A DNA stretch of 53,994 nucleotides. Source: Azospirillum sp. SYSU D00513 (GTDB taxonomy: Bacteria > Pseudomonadota > Alphaproteobacteria > Azospirillales > Azospirillaceae). Below the pieces are notes generated by a model. That model worked only from the letters and a program-made list of their open reading frames with translations. It did no database searches and had not been told where the DNA came from. The position numbers and the translations under genes are program-made. The stretch is taken from the NCBI RefSeq assembly GCF_017356015.1, contig NZ_JAFIQV010000045.1:1-53994 (forward strand), written 5' to 3'. Position 1 is the first letter of the stretch, and every line of letters begins with the position of its first letter. Shown piece by piece: positions 17,490 through 25,088 of the stretch.

Positions 17490-17833
17490 GTGAGTGGCCG
17501 CTCCGTGCGCCGCGTATTGGAGCGGGGCGATGCACCGAGACAGGAACTCGGGATGTCGTCGCGTTGCAGCATTTCAGAATCGCCTAAAATTACTCGAATA
17601 TTGCGATTATTATTTTAGGGAATGCGCTTGGTTACTTTGTTTCCTGCTTCAGCAAGGATGTATCGGGACTGTTTATGGCTAAGAGAATAGAAAAATTCTA
17701 AGAAGCAAACTCTTCAAAAAATGCGGACGTGCGGCTTTCTCCGGATGCAATGGCCCTCGTCCCTTAACCTCCTTTTAAGACTAGGCGGCCGATACTTCGA
17801 TCAGTCCCACTTGTGACCAAAAGAGGTTGCGTC
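17490..17833. other. AT-rich intergenic region before the pilin gene
   Basis: This 344-bp gap holds no protein gene that I can support. From about 17570 to 17720 it is markedly richer in A and T than anything nearby. It contains an 8-bp inverted repeat CCTAAAAT/ATTTTAGG (17583-17590 and 17612-17619), TAGAA-AAA-TTCTA (17688-17700) and CTTAA/TTAAG (17763-17767 and 17775-17779). It very probably contains the flp promoter and regulator sites; I cannot pick a convincing -35/-10 pair. Confidence 0.5.
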
Positions 17834-18010
17834 ATGCTCATCAACTCGCTCATCGTGTCCGCCGCCAACACGCTGAAAAGCCGCCGCGGCGCCACCGCAA
17901 TCGAATACGGGCTGATCGCCGCAGGCATCGCCATCGTGATCGCGGGCGTGATGACCCTGCTCGGCGACCAGCTGGAAACCCTGTTCAACGATTTGTTCGC
18001 GAGCGTCTGA
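17834..18010 (+). CDS. flp: Flp/Fap pilin major subunit
   Basis: A 58-residue prepilin. The leader ends in SRRGATAIEYGLIAAGIA: the Gly followed by the Flp motif with Glu and Tyr at mature positions about +4 and +5 marks the CpaA cleavage site. The hydrophobic stretch that follows packs the pilus core. The C-terminal part is short (LGDQLETLFNDLFASV), as usual for Flp pilins. The ATG at 17834 has AAGAGG at 17821-17826; an upstream GTG at 17813 would add seven residues and has no RBS. Separated from the machine genes by a terminator, so it likely has its own strong promoter. Confidence 0.93.
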   Translation: MLINSLIVSAANTLKSRRGATAIEYGLIAAGIAIVIAGVMTLLGDQLETLFNDLFASV

Positions 18011-18102
18011 CGATCCATCAGTCGGGAAAACGGCAGGATTGTCCGCTTGCAACGCATCCGGGCAATCCCGCCGCTTTCAAGGGACACGGACGGAGACCAG
18101 CC

Positions 18103-19371
18103 ATGGCGTGTGTGACTCGCGACCGCCGTGGGGCCGTCGGGATCATGTTCGGCCTGGTGATGCCCGTCCTGATCGGCTTCGTCGCCCTCGGCACCGAGGT
18201 CGGTTCATGGTACCTGGAACGGCGCGAAATGCAGACCGCGGCGGACATGGCCGCCCTGGGCGCGGCCTATGACCTGCTGTCGGGAAGCGGCGACGAGGTG
18301 GATGCCGCCGAACGGGAAGCCGAACGTTACGGCTTCGGGGCCGGCATCGCCGACATCACGGTGAACACGCCGCCCGACGATGGACCGGCCAGCGGGGACG
18401 AGGAAGCGGTCGAGGTCATCCTGACCCGCTCCGTGCCGCTCCTCTTCGCGCGCCTGTTCGCGGACGAGTCCTACGTCATCACCGTTCGGGCCACGGCGGC
18501 CGTCAACAGCGCGGGGACCGCCTGCGTCCTCGCGCTCGACCCCACCGGGTCCCAGGCTCTGAACATTTCCGGCAACGCCACGGTGACGACGCCGGGCTGC
18601 GTCCTGGCCGCCAACTCGAACAGCCCCACCGCCATCGCGGTGGGCGGCAGCGCCGACGCCACCGTGCGCTCCCTGACGACCGTCGGCGGCTACAGCGCAT
18701 CCGACGACCGGCTGACGACGGACCTTCCCCCGCGCACGAACGCGCCGGCGGTGGTCGATCCCTATGCCGGCCGCTCCATTCCCGCGGACGGGCCGTGCGA
18801 CGCCACCAATTACCGGAGCAACCAGGCGGGCGGCGGGAGCATCACGCCCGGACGATACTGCTCGGGCATGGATTTCCGCGCGCAGACCACGGTGAACTTC
18901 GCGCCGGGCACCTACATCGTGGACGGCGGCAGCTTCACCGTGAACGGCGGCGCCACCCTCACCTGCACCGGCTGCACCGGCGCGCAGGGCGTCACCATCG
19001 TGCTGACGGGGTCAGGCAACGATTTCGCCACGGTGGGCATAAACGGAGGCGCAAACATCGCGCTCAAGGCCCCGGGGCAGGGGGCTTACGCCGGGATGCT
19101 GTTCTTCCAGGACCCCGCCGCGCCCGCCGGCAACAGCGGCAACAGCTACCAGAACACCATCAACGGCGGCGCCGACATAGACCTGGAGGGTGCATTTTAT
19201 TTCCCCAACCAGGGGGTTTCCCTCAGCGGCAACCTCGGCGCGGGCAGCGGCTGCGTGCAGCTCGTCGCCCGCCGGGTCAATTTCACCGGAAGTTCGTCCC
19301 TCGGGAGCGATTGCGATGACACAGCGGTCGAAACGATCAACGCGGGCGGGGCCATCCGGCTTGTCGAATGA
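18103..19371 (+). CDS. TadG-like pilus protein with repetitive C-terminal region
   Basis: A 422-residue protein. The N-terminus has the TadE/TadG pseudopilin pattern (RDRRGAVGIMFGLVMPVLIG then a long helix, GSWYLERREMQTAADMAALG), so it should be inserted in the membrane by that helix. The rest (from about residue 150) is Gly/Thr/Asn-rich, with turns such as NISGNATVTTPGCVLAANS and VDGGSFTVNGGATLTCTG that suggest a parallel beta-helix exposed outside. Instead of a von Willebrand A domain, which many TadG proteins have, I see only this region. RBS GGAG at 18092-18095. It overlaps the next gene. Confidence 0.8.
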   Translation: MACVTRDRRGAVGIMFGLVMPVLIGFVALGTEVGSWYLERREMQTAADMAALGAAYDLLSGSGDEVDAAEREAERYGFGAGIADITVNTPPDDGPASGDEEAVEVILTRSVPLLFARLFADESYVITVRATAAVNSAGTACVLALDPTGSQALNISGNATVTTPGCVLAANSNSPTAIAVGGSADATVRSLTTVGGYSASDDRLTTDLPPRTNAPAVVDPYAGRSIPADGPCDATNYRSNQAGGGSITPGRYCSGMDFRAQTTVNFAPGTYIVDGGSFTVNGGATLTCTGCTGAQGVTIVLTGSGNDFATVGINGGANIALKAPGQGAYAGMLFFQDPAAPAGNSGNSYQNTINGGADIDLEGAFYFPNQGVSLSGNLGAGSGCVQLVARRVNFTGSSSLGSDCDDTAVETINAGGAIRLVE

Positions 19372-19810
19372 CGCGCGCACGGGCGCACGCAGGGGTACCA
19401 GGGCGGGCAACGCCGCGGTCGAAACCGCGCTGCTCGCGCCTGTGATCCTGTTCCTGCTCGCCGGCATCGTCGATTACGGCGGAGCGGTGCGGGAACGGAT
19501 GGCGCTCACCAGCGCCGTCCGGTCCGGCCTTCAGTACGCGCTGGACACCGGGGCCGGACCCGCCGCCGTGGAACTGGCTGTGCAGGGTGCCCTGATGGAG
19601 GAGGCCGAATCCACGACGGTCGCCGCGACGCGCTTCTGCGAATGCCCGGACGGCGACGACGCGGACTGCCGCGACCGCTGCGAGGACAGCGTCCCCCCCT
19701 ACGATATCATGCAGATCGACGCGCGGCGGGATTACACGCCCCTGATGCCCTGGCCCGGCATCGACAGCCCCATGACGCTGGAAGCCAGCGCGCGAGTCCG
19801 CATCCAATGA
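19316..19810 (+). CDS. tadE: TadE family pseudopilin
   Basis: A 164-residue protein with a long Arg-rich leader and the TadE motif RAGNAAVETALLAPVILFLL (cleavage expected after the Gly, Glu at +5 of the mature chain). The mature part has one hydrophobic helix and a Cys-rich loop (FCECPDGDDADCRDRCEDSV). The best ATG (19316) follows GGGAG but overlaps tadG by 56 bp; a TTG at 19361 in the same frame would shorten the leader. It overlaps the next gene by ATGA. Confidence 0.82.
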   Translation: MTQRSKRSTRAGPSGLSNDARTGARRGTRAGNAAVETALLAPVILFLLAGIVDYGGAVRERMALTSAVRSGLQYALDTGAGPAAVELAVQGALMEEAESTTVAATRFCECPDGDDADCRDRCEDSVPPYDIMQIDARRDYTPLMPWPGIDSPMTLEASARVRIQ

Positions 19811-20232
19811 CGCGGCCGGACGCGCCGATCTCCAATCACCTTTGCCGGCCCGGATTCCTTCGGCTCGGGAGGCGCGGGGTAAGCGCGCTGGAGTTCGCGC
19901 TGATCGCGCCCTTCGCCCTCACGCTGCTCATCGGGATGATGGAGGCGGGGCGCGCCTACTGGATCTGGAGCACGCTGCAGCACGCCGCCGACGAAGCCAG
20001 CCGCTACGTGATGGTCAACCAGGACGCCGGCGAGAGCGAGGTGACGGACCAGGCGCTCGGCCGTCTGCCGGGCATGGACCCGGATTCCGTCACGGTGGAG
20101 GTGGACCGCGAGACGGCGGGCGGCGTCGATTTCGTGACGGTCCGCGCCAGCTTCGACTTCACGGTCTCCGCCGCCATCGTGCCGATCCCCGCGGTCACGC
20201 TGGTGGGCAGCGCGCGGGCCGCCCTTCCGTGA
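19807..20232 (+). CDS. TadE/TadF family pseudopilin
   Basis: A 141-residue protein with the pseudopilin motif RRGVSALEFALIAPFALTLL (Gly before the cleavage site, Glu at +5). One membrane helix is followed by a soluble domain with a possible beta-sheet core. It starts in the stop codon of tadE (ATGA), so the two are likely made in a fixed ratio as minor pilins. It converges on the orphan N-domain gene with 13 bp between stops. Confidence 0.85.
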   Translation: MTRPDAPISNHLCRPGFLRLGRRGVSALEFALIAPFALTLLIGMMEAGRAYWIWSTLQHAADEASRYVMVNQDAGESEVTDQALGRLPGMDPDSVTVEVDRETAGGVDFVTVRASFDFTVSAAIVPIPAVTLVGSARAALP

Positions 20233-20245
20233 CCGGCGCTCCTTT

Positions 20246-20707
20246 TCAGGAGTCCCCTTCCGGTGCGGGAACGGGAGTTGCCGCGGGTGCTGCCGGAACC
20301 GGGGCCGCCGACGCAGAGGCCGGCGCGGAGGACGGGGCCTGCCCTGCGGCGGACACGCAGCGCGGCGCGCAGGTGAGGCTGCTTTCGGCGGCACCGCGAT
20401 GGACGGTCATCGTCCAGGGGTCCGTCCCGCCGACCACCACCGTCGTGTTCACCAGCCGCTCCCCGCTCTTCGAGAAGACCAGGAGGCTGGTGCTTCCCGG
20501 GGCCTTGCCGATGACGGCGAGCCGCCGCTGGTCCACCGGGGCGACATCGGCGACGGCGGGGTTGGCGACCAGGATGGTGCCGACATCGTCGGTGAGGGCG
20601 AGTTCGACCAGCCGGTCACCGCCGACCCGCAGCACCTCATCGGCCGCTTGGGCCGCCGGCCCTGCCGCCGCGATGGCGAAGGCGGAAATCAGCAGCGCTT
20701 TAAGCAT
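20246..20707 (-). CDS. Orphan pilus-formation N-terminal domain protein
   Basis: A 153-residue exported protein (signal peptide ending AAQAAD). Residues about 25-95 match the N-terminal domain of the CpaC secretin encoded at 9930: ILVANPAVADV parallels LIADPAVAEI, and the following strand pattern (LAVIGKAPGSTSLLVFSKSG) parallels the CpaC segment after it. There is no secretin domain. The C-terminal 45 residues are Ala/Pro-rich and low complexity. It is the only minus-strand gene inside the pilus locus and is divergent from tadD, with 54 bp between starts. Role unknown; it may act as an accessory or a competitor for CpaC partners. Confidence 0.78.
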   Translation of the reverse strand: MLKALLISAFAIAAAGPAAQAADEVLRVGGDRLVELALTDDVGTILVANPAVADVAPVDQRRLAVIGKAPGSTSLLVFSKSGERLVNTTVVVGGTDPWTMTVHRGAAESSLTCAPRCVSAAGQAPSSAPASASAAPVPAAPAATPVPAPEGDS

Positions 20708-20761
20708 CCCTTGACCCTCTGACTCTAACGTGACGGCACGGGCCCACACAGGAAAACAAGC

Positions 20762-21619
20762 ATGGCTTCGGTTAAGAAACGGTTCGATCCCCGGCGGCTC
20801 GCGGCGTCCGCCGTGGCGCTCGGGCTTCTGGCGGCCTGCCAGACGACGGGTCCGGCGGCCACGCCGGAGTCCAGCATCGACCGGTATCTGACGGCCGCCG
20901 CCCGGAAGGCCGAGGCCGAAGGCGACCACCAGGCGGCCTCGACCCATTACCGCGCCTTGGCGGACGAACGCCCGAAGGACAAGGAGGTCGTGCTGGCGCT
21001 CGCCCGCAGCCTCCAGAGGAGCGACGCGGCCGACGAGGGCATCGCCCGCCTGAGGGCGGCGCTGGACTCCTCGGGACCGGACGCGGAACTGCTGGTCGAG
21101 CTGGGCAAGATGCAGATCGTTGCCGGCCGGCCCGAGGAGGCCAAGGCGACGCTGGAACAGGCAGCGAAGGTCGCGCCGAACGATGCCGGCCCGCTGCACG
21201 CGCTGGCGATGGCGGAGGACCGGCTGGGCGACCACGAGGCCGCCTCCTCCCTGTACGAGCGGGCGCTGAAGCGGGATCCCGGCAATGCGGCGCTGCTGAA
21301 CAACTACGCGATGTCGCTGGCCCTGGCCGGCGACGTCGGCCGGGCGCGCGGCCTTCTGAATCGCGCGGCGGCCCTGCCCGGAGCGCCGGAGCGCATCCAC
21401 GCCAACCTCGCCCTGCTGGATCAGCTCGGCGCGCCGGACGATGTGCCGCCGGGCGCTGCCGGAGCCTCGGAGCGGCACGCCGGAACCTCCGCCGCGGCAC
21501 CCGCAGGGACACCCTCCGGGAGACCTGGCGGGGCTTTGGCACCGGCCAAGGATCTCTCCGGCGGCGCGACTCTGGGTTCGACGAACCCGGTGCCCCAGAG
21601 ACCGGGGACGGACCGATGA
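20762..21619 (+). CDS. tadD: Tad pilus lipoprotein TadD (TPR)
   Basis: A 285-residue lipoprotein: signal with lipobox LAAC (Cys at about residue 26). Residues about 50-215 form tetratricopeptide repeats (HYRALADERPKDKEVVLALA, then similar blocks ending LLNNYAMSLALAGDVGRARG). The last 60 residues are Pro/Gly-rich. TadD is needed for assembly of the Tad machine in the periplasm. Start at 20762 with AGGAAAAC upstream. Its stop overlaps the cpaA start. Confidence 0.88.
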   Translation: MASVKKRFDPRRLAASAVALGLLAACQTTGPAATPESSIDRYLTAAARKAEAEGDHQAASTHYRALADERPKDKEVVLALARSLQRSDAADEGIARLRAALDSSGPDAELLVELGKMQIVAGRPEEAKATLEQAAKVAPNDAGPLHALAMAEDRLGDHEAASSLYERALKRDPGNAALLNNYAMSLALAGDVGRARGLLNRAAALPGAPERIHANLALLDQLGAPDDVPPGAAGASERHAGTSAAAPAGTPSGRPGGALAPAKDLSGGATLGSTNPVPQRPGTDR

Positions 21620-22110
21620 TCGCAACCCTGTTGCTCACCGTTCTGGCGGCTTCGCTGGCGGTCGCGATGGTCAGCGATCTCAGGACCATGGAGATCCCGG
21701 ACGGGGTGTCGGTGGCGCTTGTGGCGGCCTTCCTCGTCGGCGGGCTGGCGGGCGGTGCCGCCTGGACCGTCCTGCTGGCGCATGCCGGCGCGGGGCTCGC
21801 GGTCTTTCTCGCCGGCGTGCTCCTGCACCGGGCCGGGCTCTGGGGCGGCGGCGACGTCAAGCTCGGCGCGGTGCTGGCCCTGTGGTTCGGTTGGGGCGCG
21901 CTGCCGGCCTGGGGGCTGGCCGTCTCGCTGATCGGGGGCGTGCTGACGCTGGCGCTGCTCGCCCTGCGGCGCCGGCCCCTTACCGCCGGTGCCCCCAGCT
22001 GGCTCGCTCGGCTGGCCACGCCGGGCGAGGGCGTGCCCTACGGCGTCGCCATCGGCGGCGGCGCCCTTGTGAATTGGAACGAAGCGCTGCGCTTCCTGCC
22101 GGCATCCTGA
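21616..22110 (+). CDS. cpaA: Prepilin peptidase CpaA/TadV
   Basis: A 164-residue inner-membrane aspartic protease of the type IV prepilin peptidase family with four to five spans. The two catalytic Asp are in SDLRTMEIPD (about residues 21-30) and GGGDVKLGAV (about residue 80), the GxGD motif. It cuts the leaders of Flp and the pseudopilins. It overlaps tadD by ATGA. Confidence 0.9.
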   Translation: MIATLLLTVLAASLAVAMVSDLRTMEIPDGVSVALVAAFLVGGLAGGAAWTVLLAHAGAGLAVFLAGVLLHRAGLWGGGDVKLGAVLALWFGWGALPAWGLAVSLIGGVLTLALLALRRRPLTAGAPSWLARLATPGEGVPYGVAIGGGALVNWNEALRFLPAS

Positions 22111-22131
22111 CGAGCGCGTGGGGAATATTCG

Positions 22132-23655
22132 ATGATGCGATGGATCCTGATGGCGGCCGCCCTTCTCGCCACCGTGGCGGCGGTCCTGCTGACGCGCAGC
22201 TATCTGAACAACCGTGAGCGCCAGCTCGTGGCGGAACACGCGACGCCGATGACCGACGTGCTCGTCACCGGGGCCGAGTTGGAGATCGGCCAGACCGTGT
22301 CGGACCGCAACCTCGTCTGGCAGCGCTGGCCCAGCAGCAACCTGCACAAGAGCTACGTCACGCGCGACAAGGAGCCCGACGCCGTCCGCCGCCTCGCCGG
22401 TTCGGCCGCGCGCCAGCCGCTCTTCGCGGGCGAGCCGGTGACCGACGCCAAGCTGGTCAAGCGCGAGGGCTCCAGCATCGTCGCGGTCGCGCTCAAGGAC
22501 GGATTCCGCGCCATCACCATCAAGGTGAACGAGGCGCAGGGGCTGGCCGGCCTCGTGAAGCCTGGGGACCAGGTGGACGTCATTCTCGCGCACAAGGTCA
22601 ATCTGCCCGACGGTCCGCGGCGCGAGGCCAGCCACATCTCCGAGGTGGTGGCCCGCAACGCGCGCGTCCTGGGGGTGGGGCAGGAGATCAGGGGCAACGA
22701 CGACAAGAACAAGCCGGCCAAGACCATCACCGTCGAGGTCACGCCGGAGGAAGCCGAGGCGGTGGCCCTGGGCAACGAAATCGGCACGGTGTCGCTCTCG
22801 CTGCGCAGCGCCTTCGCGGACAGCGAGGAACCGTCCCGGCGCAGAGCCTTCACGAGCGTGGAAACCCTGTCCGCGGCGCTTCGGGGGGAACGCCCGGCCG
22901 GCCCGGTCATGCTGGTCGCCGCGCGTGCGCTTCCCGCCGGGAGCCTGCTGGCCGAAAGCGATCTCGCCTGGAGCCCTGCGGACCCGTCGGCGGACCCCAC
23001 GTCGGTCTTCGTTCAGGAGCGGGCACGGCCTTCCGGGCTGCGCGGCGCCCTGCTGCTCGAAGCGGTCGCGGCCGGACGGCCGGTGTCCCGGCACGGTGTC
23101 GTGAAGCCGACCGAATCCCGCTTCGTGCCGCTCGCCCTGCGCGCCGGATACCGCGCGGTCAGCGTCGCCATCGATCCCGCCACCGCGGTCGGCGGCTTCA
23201 TCTCGGCTGGCGACCGGGTGGACGTGATCTACACCGACGCGCTGGACGACCAATCCCAAGCCGCGGTCCTGAAGCAGCGGAACTGGAGCGAGACGGTCGC
23301 CACCGGCGTCCGGGTCCTGTCCATGGAAAGCTCCGTCGATCTGGAGACCCAGCTGCCCAAGGCCGGCGACACGGCGACGCTGGAGGCGACACCCGCCCAG
23401 GCGGAGGCCATCGCGCTCGCCGGCGCCATGGGAAAGCTGACCCTGACGCTCCGCCCCATGGGGGAGGAAACGCTGGAGGTGGCGCAGGGCGGCTCCTCCC
23501 GCTTCGGGGGAAGCTTCACCGTGGACCGCGACATGAGCCGCGCGCTGGAGACCATCGCCGGGAACGGCGTGCGCTCGTCCGACAGCATCCTGATCTACCG
23601 CGGAACGTCGCTGGCCGTGGTGCCGGTCCAGGGTGCCGCCGGCCAGGGGCGGTGA
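22132..23655 (+). CDS. cpaB: CpaB/RcpC with two fused SAF-CpaB units
   Basis: A 507-residue protein with an N-terminal membrane anchor (residues 4-20). It contains two complete copies of the SAF plus RcpC/CpaB unit: copy 1 at about 41-226 and copy 2 at about 258-442. Paired landmarks are GFRAITIKVNEAQGL with GYRAVSVAIDPATAV (124 and 339), GDQVDVI with GDRVDVI, and TPEEAEAVALGNEIG with TPAQAEAIALAGAMG. Ordinary CpaB proteins have one copy and about 250-300 residues. The frame is unbroken and the GC pattern matches the neighbours, so it is a real fusion. CpaB helps the secretin channel assemble. Last gene of the tad set. Confidence 0.88.
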   Translation: MMRWILMAAALLATVAAVLLTRSYLNNRERQLVAEHATPMTDVLVTGAELEIGQTVSDRNLVWQRWPSSNLHKSYVTRDKEPDAVRRLAGSAARQPLFAGEPVTDAKLVKREGSSIVAVALKDGFRAITIKVNEAQGLAGLVKPGDQVDVILAHKVNLPDGPRREASHISEVVARNARVLGVGQEIRGNDDKNKPAKTITVEVTPEEAEAVALGNEIGTVSLSLRSAFADSEEPSRRRAFTSVETLSAALRGERPAGPVMLVAARALPAGSLLAESDLAWSPADPSADPTSVFVQERARPSGLRGALLLEAVAAGRPVSRHGVVKPTESRFVPLALRAGYRAVSVAIDPATAVGGFISAGDRVDVIYTDALDDQSQAAVLKQRNWSETVATGVRVLSMESSVDLETQLPKAGDTATLEATPAQAEAIALAGAMGKLTLTLRPMGEETLEVAQGGSSRFGGSFTVDRDMSRALETIAGNGVRSSDSILIYRGTSLAVVPVQGAAGQGR

Positions 23656-23761
23656 CGGCACGGCCGTATCCTGTGACATTCGGCGGTGTTTGACCGGGAT
23701 CAATTCCCCGAGCGCCAGCCGGGCCTAGGCTCCCCTTCAAGTTCTTTCGAGGAGAGTCGTC

Positions 23762-23926
23762 ATGGAAACGCTCGTTTTCGCCATCGCCGCCGTCCTGCTC
23801 TGCGGCTTCCTGTTCGTCCAGTCGCTGATGGCCTTCGCCATCCTGAACGCCGCCGTACGGGAGATCCGCGCCCGCCTCGCCCGCGCGGCGCACGCCACGG
23901 TGCCGGCCGGGCTGGCCGCGCGCTGA
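23762..23926 (+). CDS. Small single-pass membrane protein
   Basis: A 54-residue open frame with GAGGAGAG at 23749-23756 and ATG at 23762. The first half is a hydrophobic helix (VFAIAAVLLCGFLFVQ), the second half is Arg/Ala-rich (VREIRARLARAAHATV). It has no recognised family. It lies 106 bp after cpaB and before the BMP importer. Support is the strong RBS, clean length and single-pass layout; no similarity is known to me. Confidence 0.6.
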   Translation: METLVFAIAAVLLCGFLFVQSLMAFAILNAAVREIRARLARAAHATVPAGLAAR

Positions 23927-23970
23927 CGCGGAGCGCCGCCAGGGGTAAGCTGGGGGCGGCCCGTTCCGCT

Positions 23971-24009
23971 GCCCGGCGTTCAATCACCTGCCCGGCGTTC
24001 AATCACCTG
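23971..24009. repeat. Tandem direct repeat, 19-bp unit, two copies
   Basis: CCCGGCGTTCAATCACCTG at 23972-23990 is followed at once by an identical copy at 23991-24009. It sits 67 bp upstream of the BMP binding-protein start, where operator repeats are often found. It could also be a replication-slippage duplication. Confidence 0.85.
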
Positions 24010-24075
24010 TTGTGCGCCCCGGCCTGTCGGTTATGCTTCCCTGATGCGTCACGACGACAGGGAAGCAGGACTGCC

Positions 24076-25071
24076 ATGATGAAGCGCTTCGCCACGGTTC
24101 TCGCGGTCACCGTTGCCTTCTGCGGGGGGCTCGGCCCGTCCGGCGCGGCGCAGGCGCAGGATTTCTCGCCGGCGGTCGTCTACGATCTCGGCGGCAAGTT
24201 CGACAAATCCTTCAACGAGGCCGCCCACGCCGGGGCCGAGCGCTTCAAGGCCGAGACCGGCATCGCCTACCGCGACTTCGAGCCGACGGGCGAGAGTCAG
24301 GTCGAGCAGGCCCTGCGCAACATGGCGCGGCGCGGCGCCACGGTCGTGGCCGCCGTCGGATTCTCCCAGGCGACGCCCGTCACGCGGGTGGGCAAGGAGT
24401 TTCCGAACACGAAATTCTGCCTGATCGATTCCGTGGTGGACCTGCCCAACGTCCAGTCGATCACCTTCAAGGAGCATGAGGGCTCCTTCCTCGTCGGCAT
24501 GGCCGCGGCCATGGCGTCGAAGACCGGCAAGGTCGGCTTCGTCGGCGGCATGGACATCCCGCTGATCCGCAACTTCCTCACCGGCTACGAGCAAGGCGTG
24601 AAGCACGCCAACGGCTCGGCCGAGCTGTTCGCCAACATGACCGGCACGACGCCGATGGCCTGGAACGATCCGACCCGCGGGGCGGAGCTCGCCAAGAGCC
24701 AGTTCGGGCGCGGCGCCGACGTGGTGTATGCGGCGGCCGGCGCCACCGGCCTGGGCGTGCTGCAGGCGGCGGCTGACGCCGGGAAGCTCGGCATCGGGGT
24801 GGACAGCAACCAGAACTTCCTGCACCCCGGCAAGATCCTGACCTCCATGGTCAAGCGGGTGGACGTCGCCGTCCACGACTGCTTCCGGACGGCCCGCGAC
24901 GGCAGCTGGAAGCCCGGCCACAGCACGCTCGGCCTCAAGGAGGAGGGCGTCGGCTACGCGCTCGACCAGCACAACCGCGCCCTGGTGACGCCGGAGATGG
25001 AGGCGACGCTGGAGGACACCCGGAAGAAGATCATCGCCGGCGAGATCCAGGTGAAGCCCTACACGCCCTGA
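24076..25071 (+). CDS. BMP family ABC importer substrate-binding protein
   Basis: A 331-residue periplasmic protein with a signal peptide (cleavage after AQAQ) and no lipobox. The mature chain has the BMP/PnrA fold landmarks: VVYDLGGKFDKSFNEAAHAG, then FEPTGESQVEQALRNMARRG, GFVGGMDIPLIRNFLTGYEQ and VDSNQNFLHPGKILTSMVKR. The family binds purine nucleosides and related compounds. It is the first of four genes forming one importer. I chose ATG 24076 (RBS AGGA, 24067-24070); ATG 24079 is also possible. Confidence 0.9.
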   Translation: MMKRFATVLAVTVAFCGGLGPSGAAQAQDFSPAVVYDLGGKFDKSFNEAAHAGAERFKAETGIAYRDFEPTGESQVEQALRNMARRGATVVAAVGFSQATPVTRVGKEFPNTKFCLIDSVVDLPNVQSITFKEHEGSFLVGMAAAMASKTGKVGFVGGMDIPLIRNFLTGYEQGVKHANGSAELFANMTGTTPMAWNDPTRGAELAKSQFGRGADVVYAAAGATGLGVLQAAADAGKLGIGVDSNQNFLHPGKILTSMVKRVDVAVHDCFRTARDGSWKPGHSTLGLKEEGVGYALDQHNRALVTPEMEATLEDTRKKIIAGEIQVKPYTP

Positions 25072-25088
25072 CCGGCCGGCCGCCCGGC

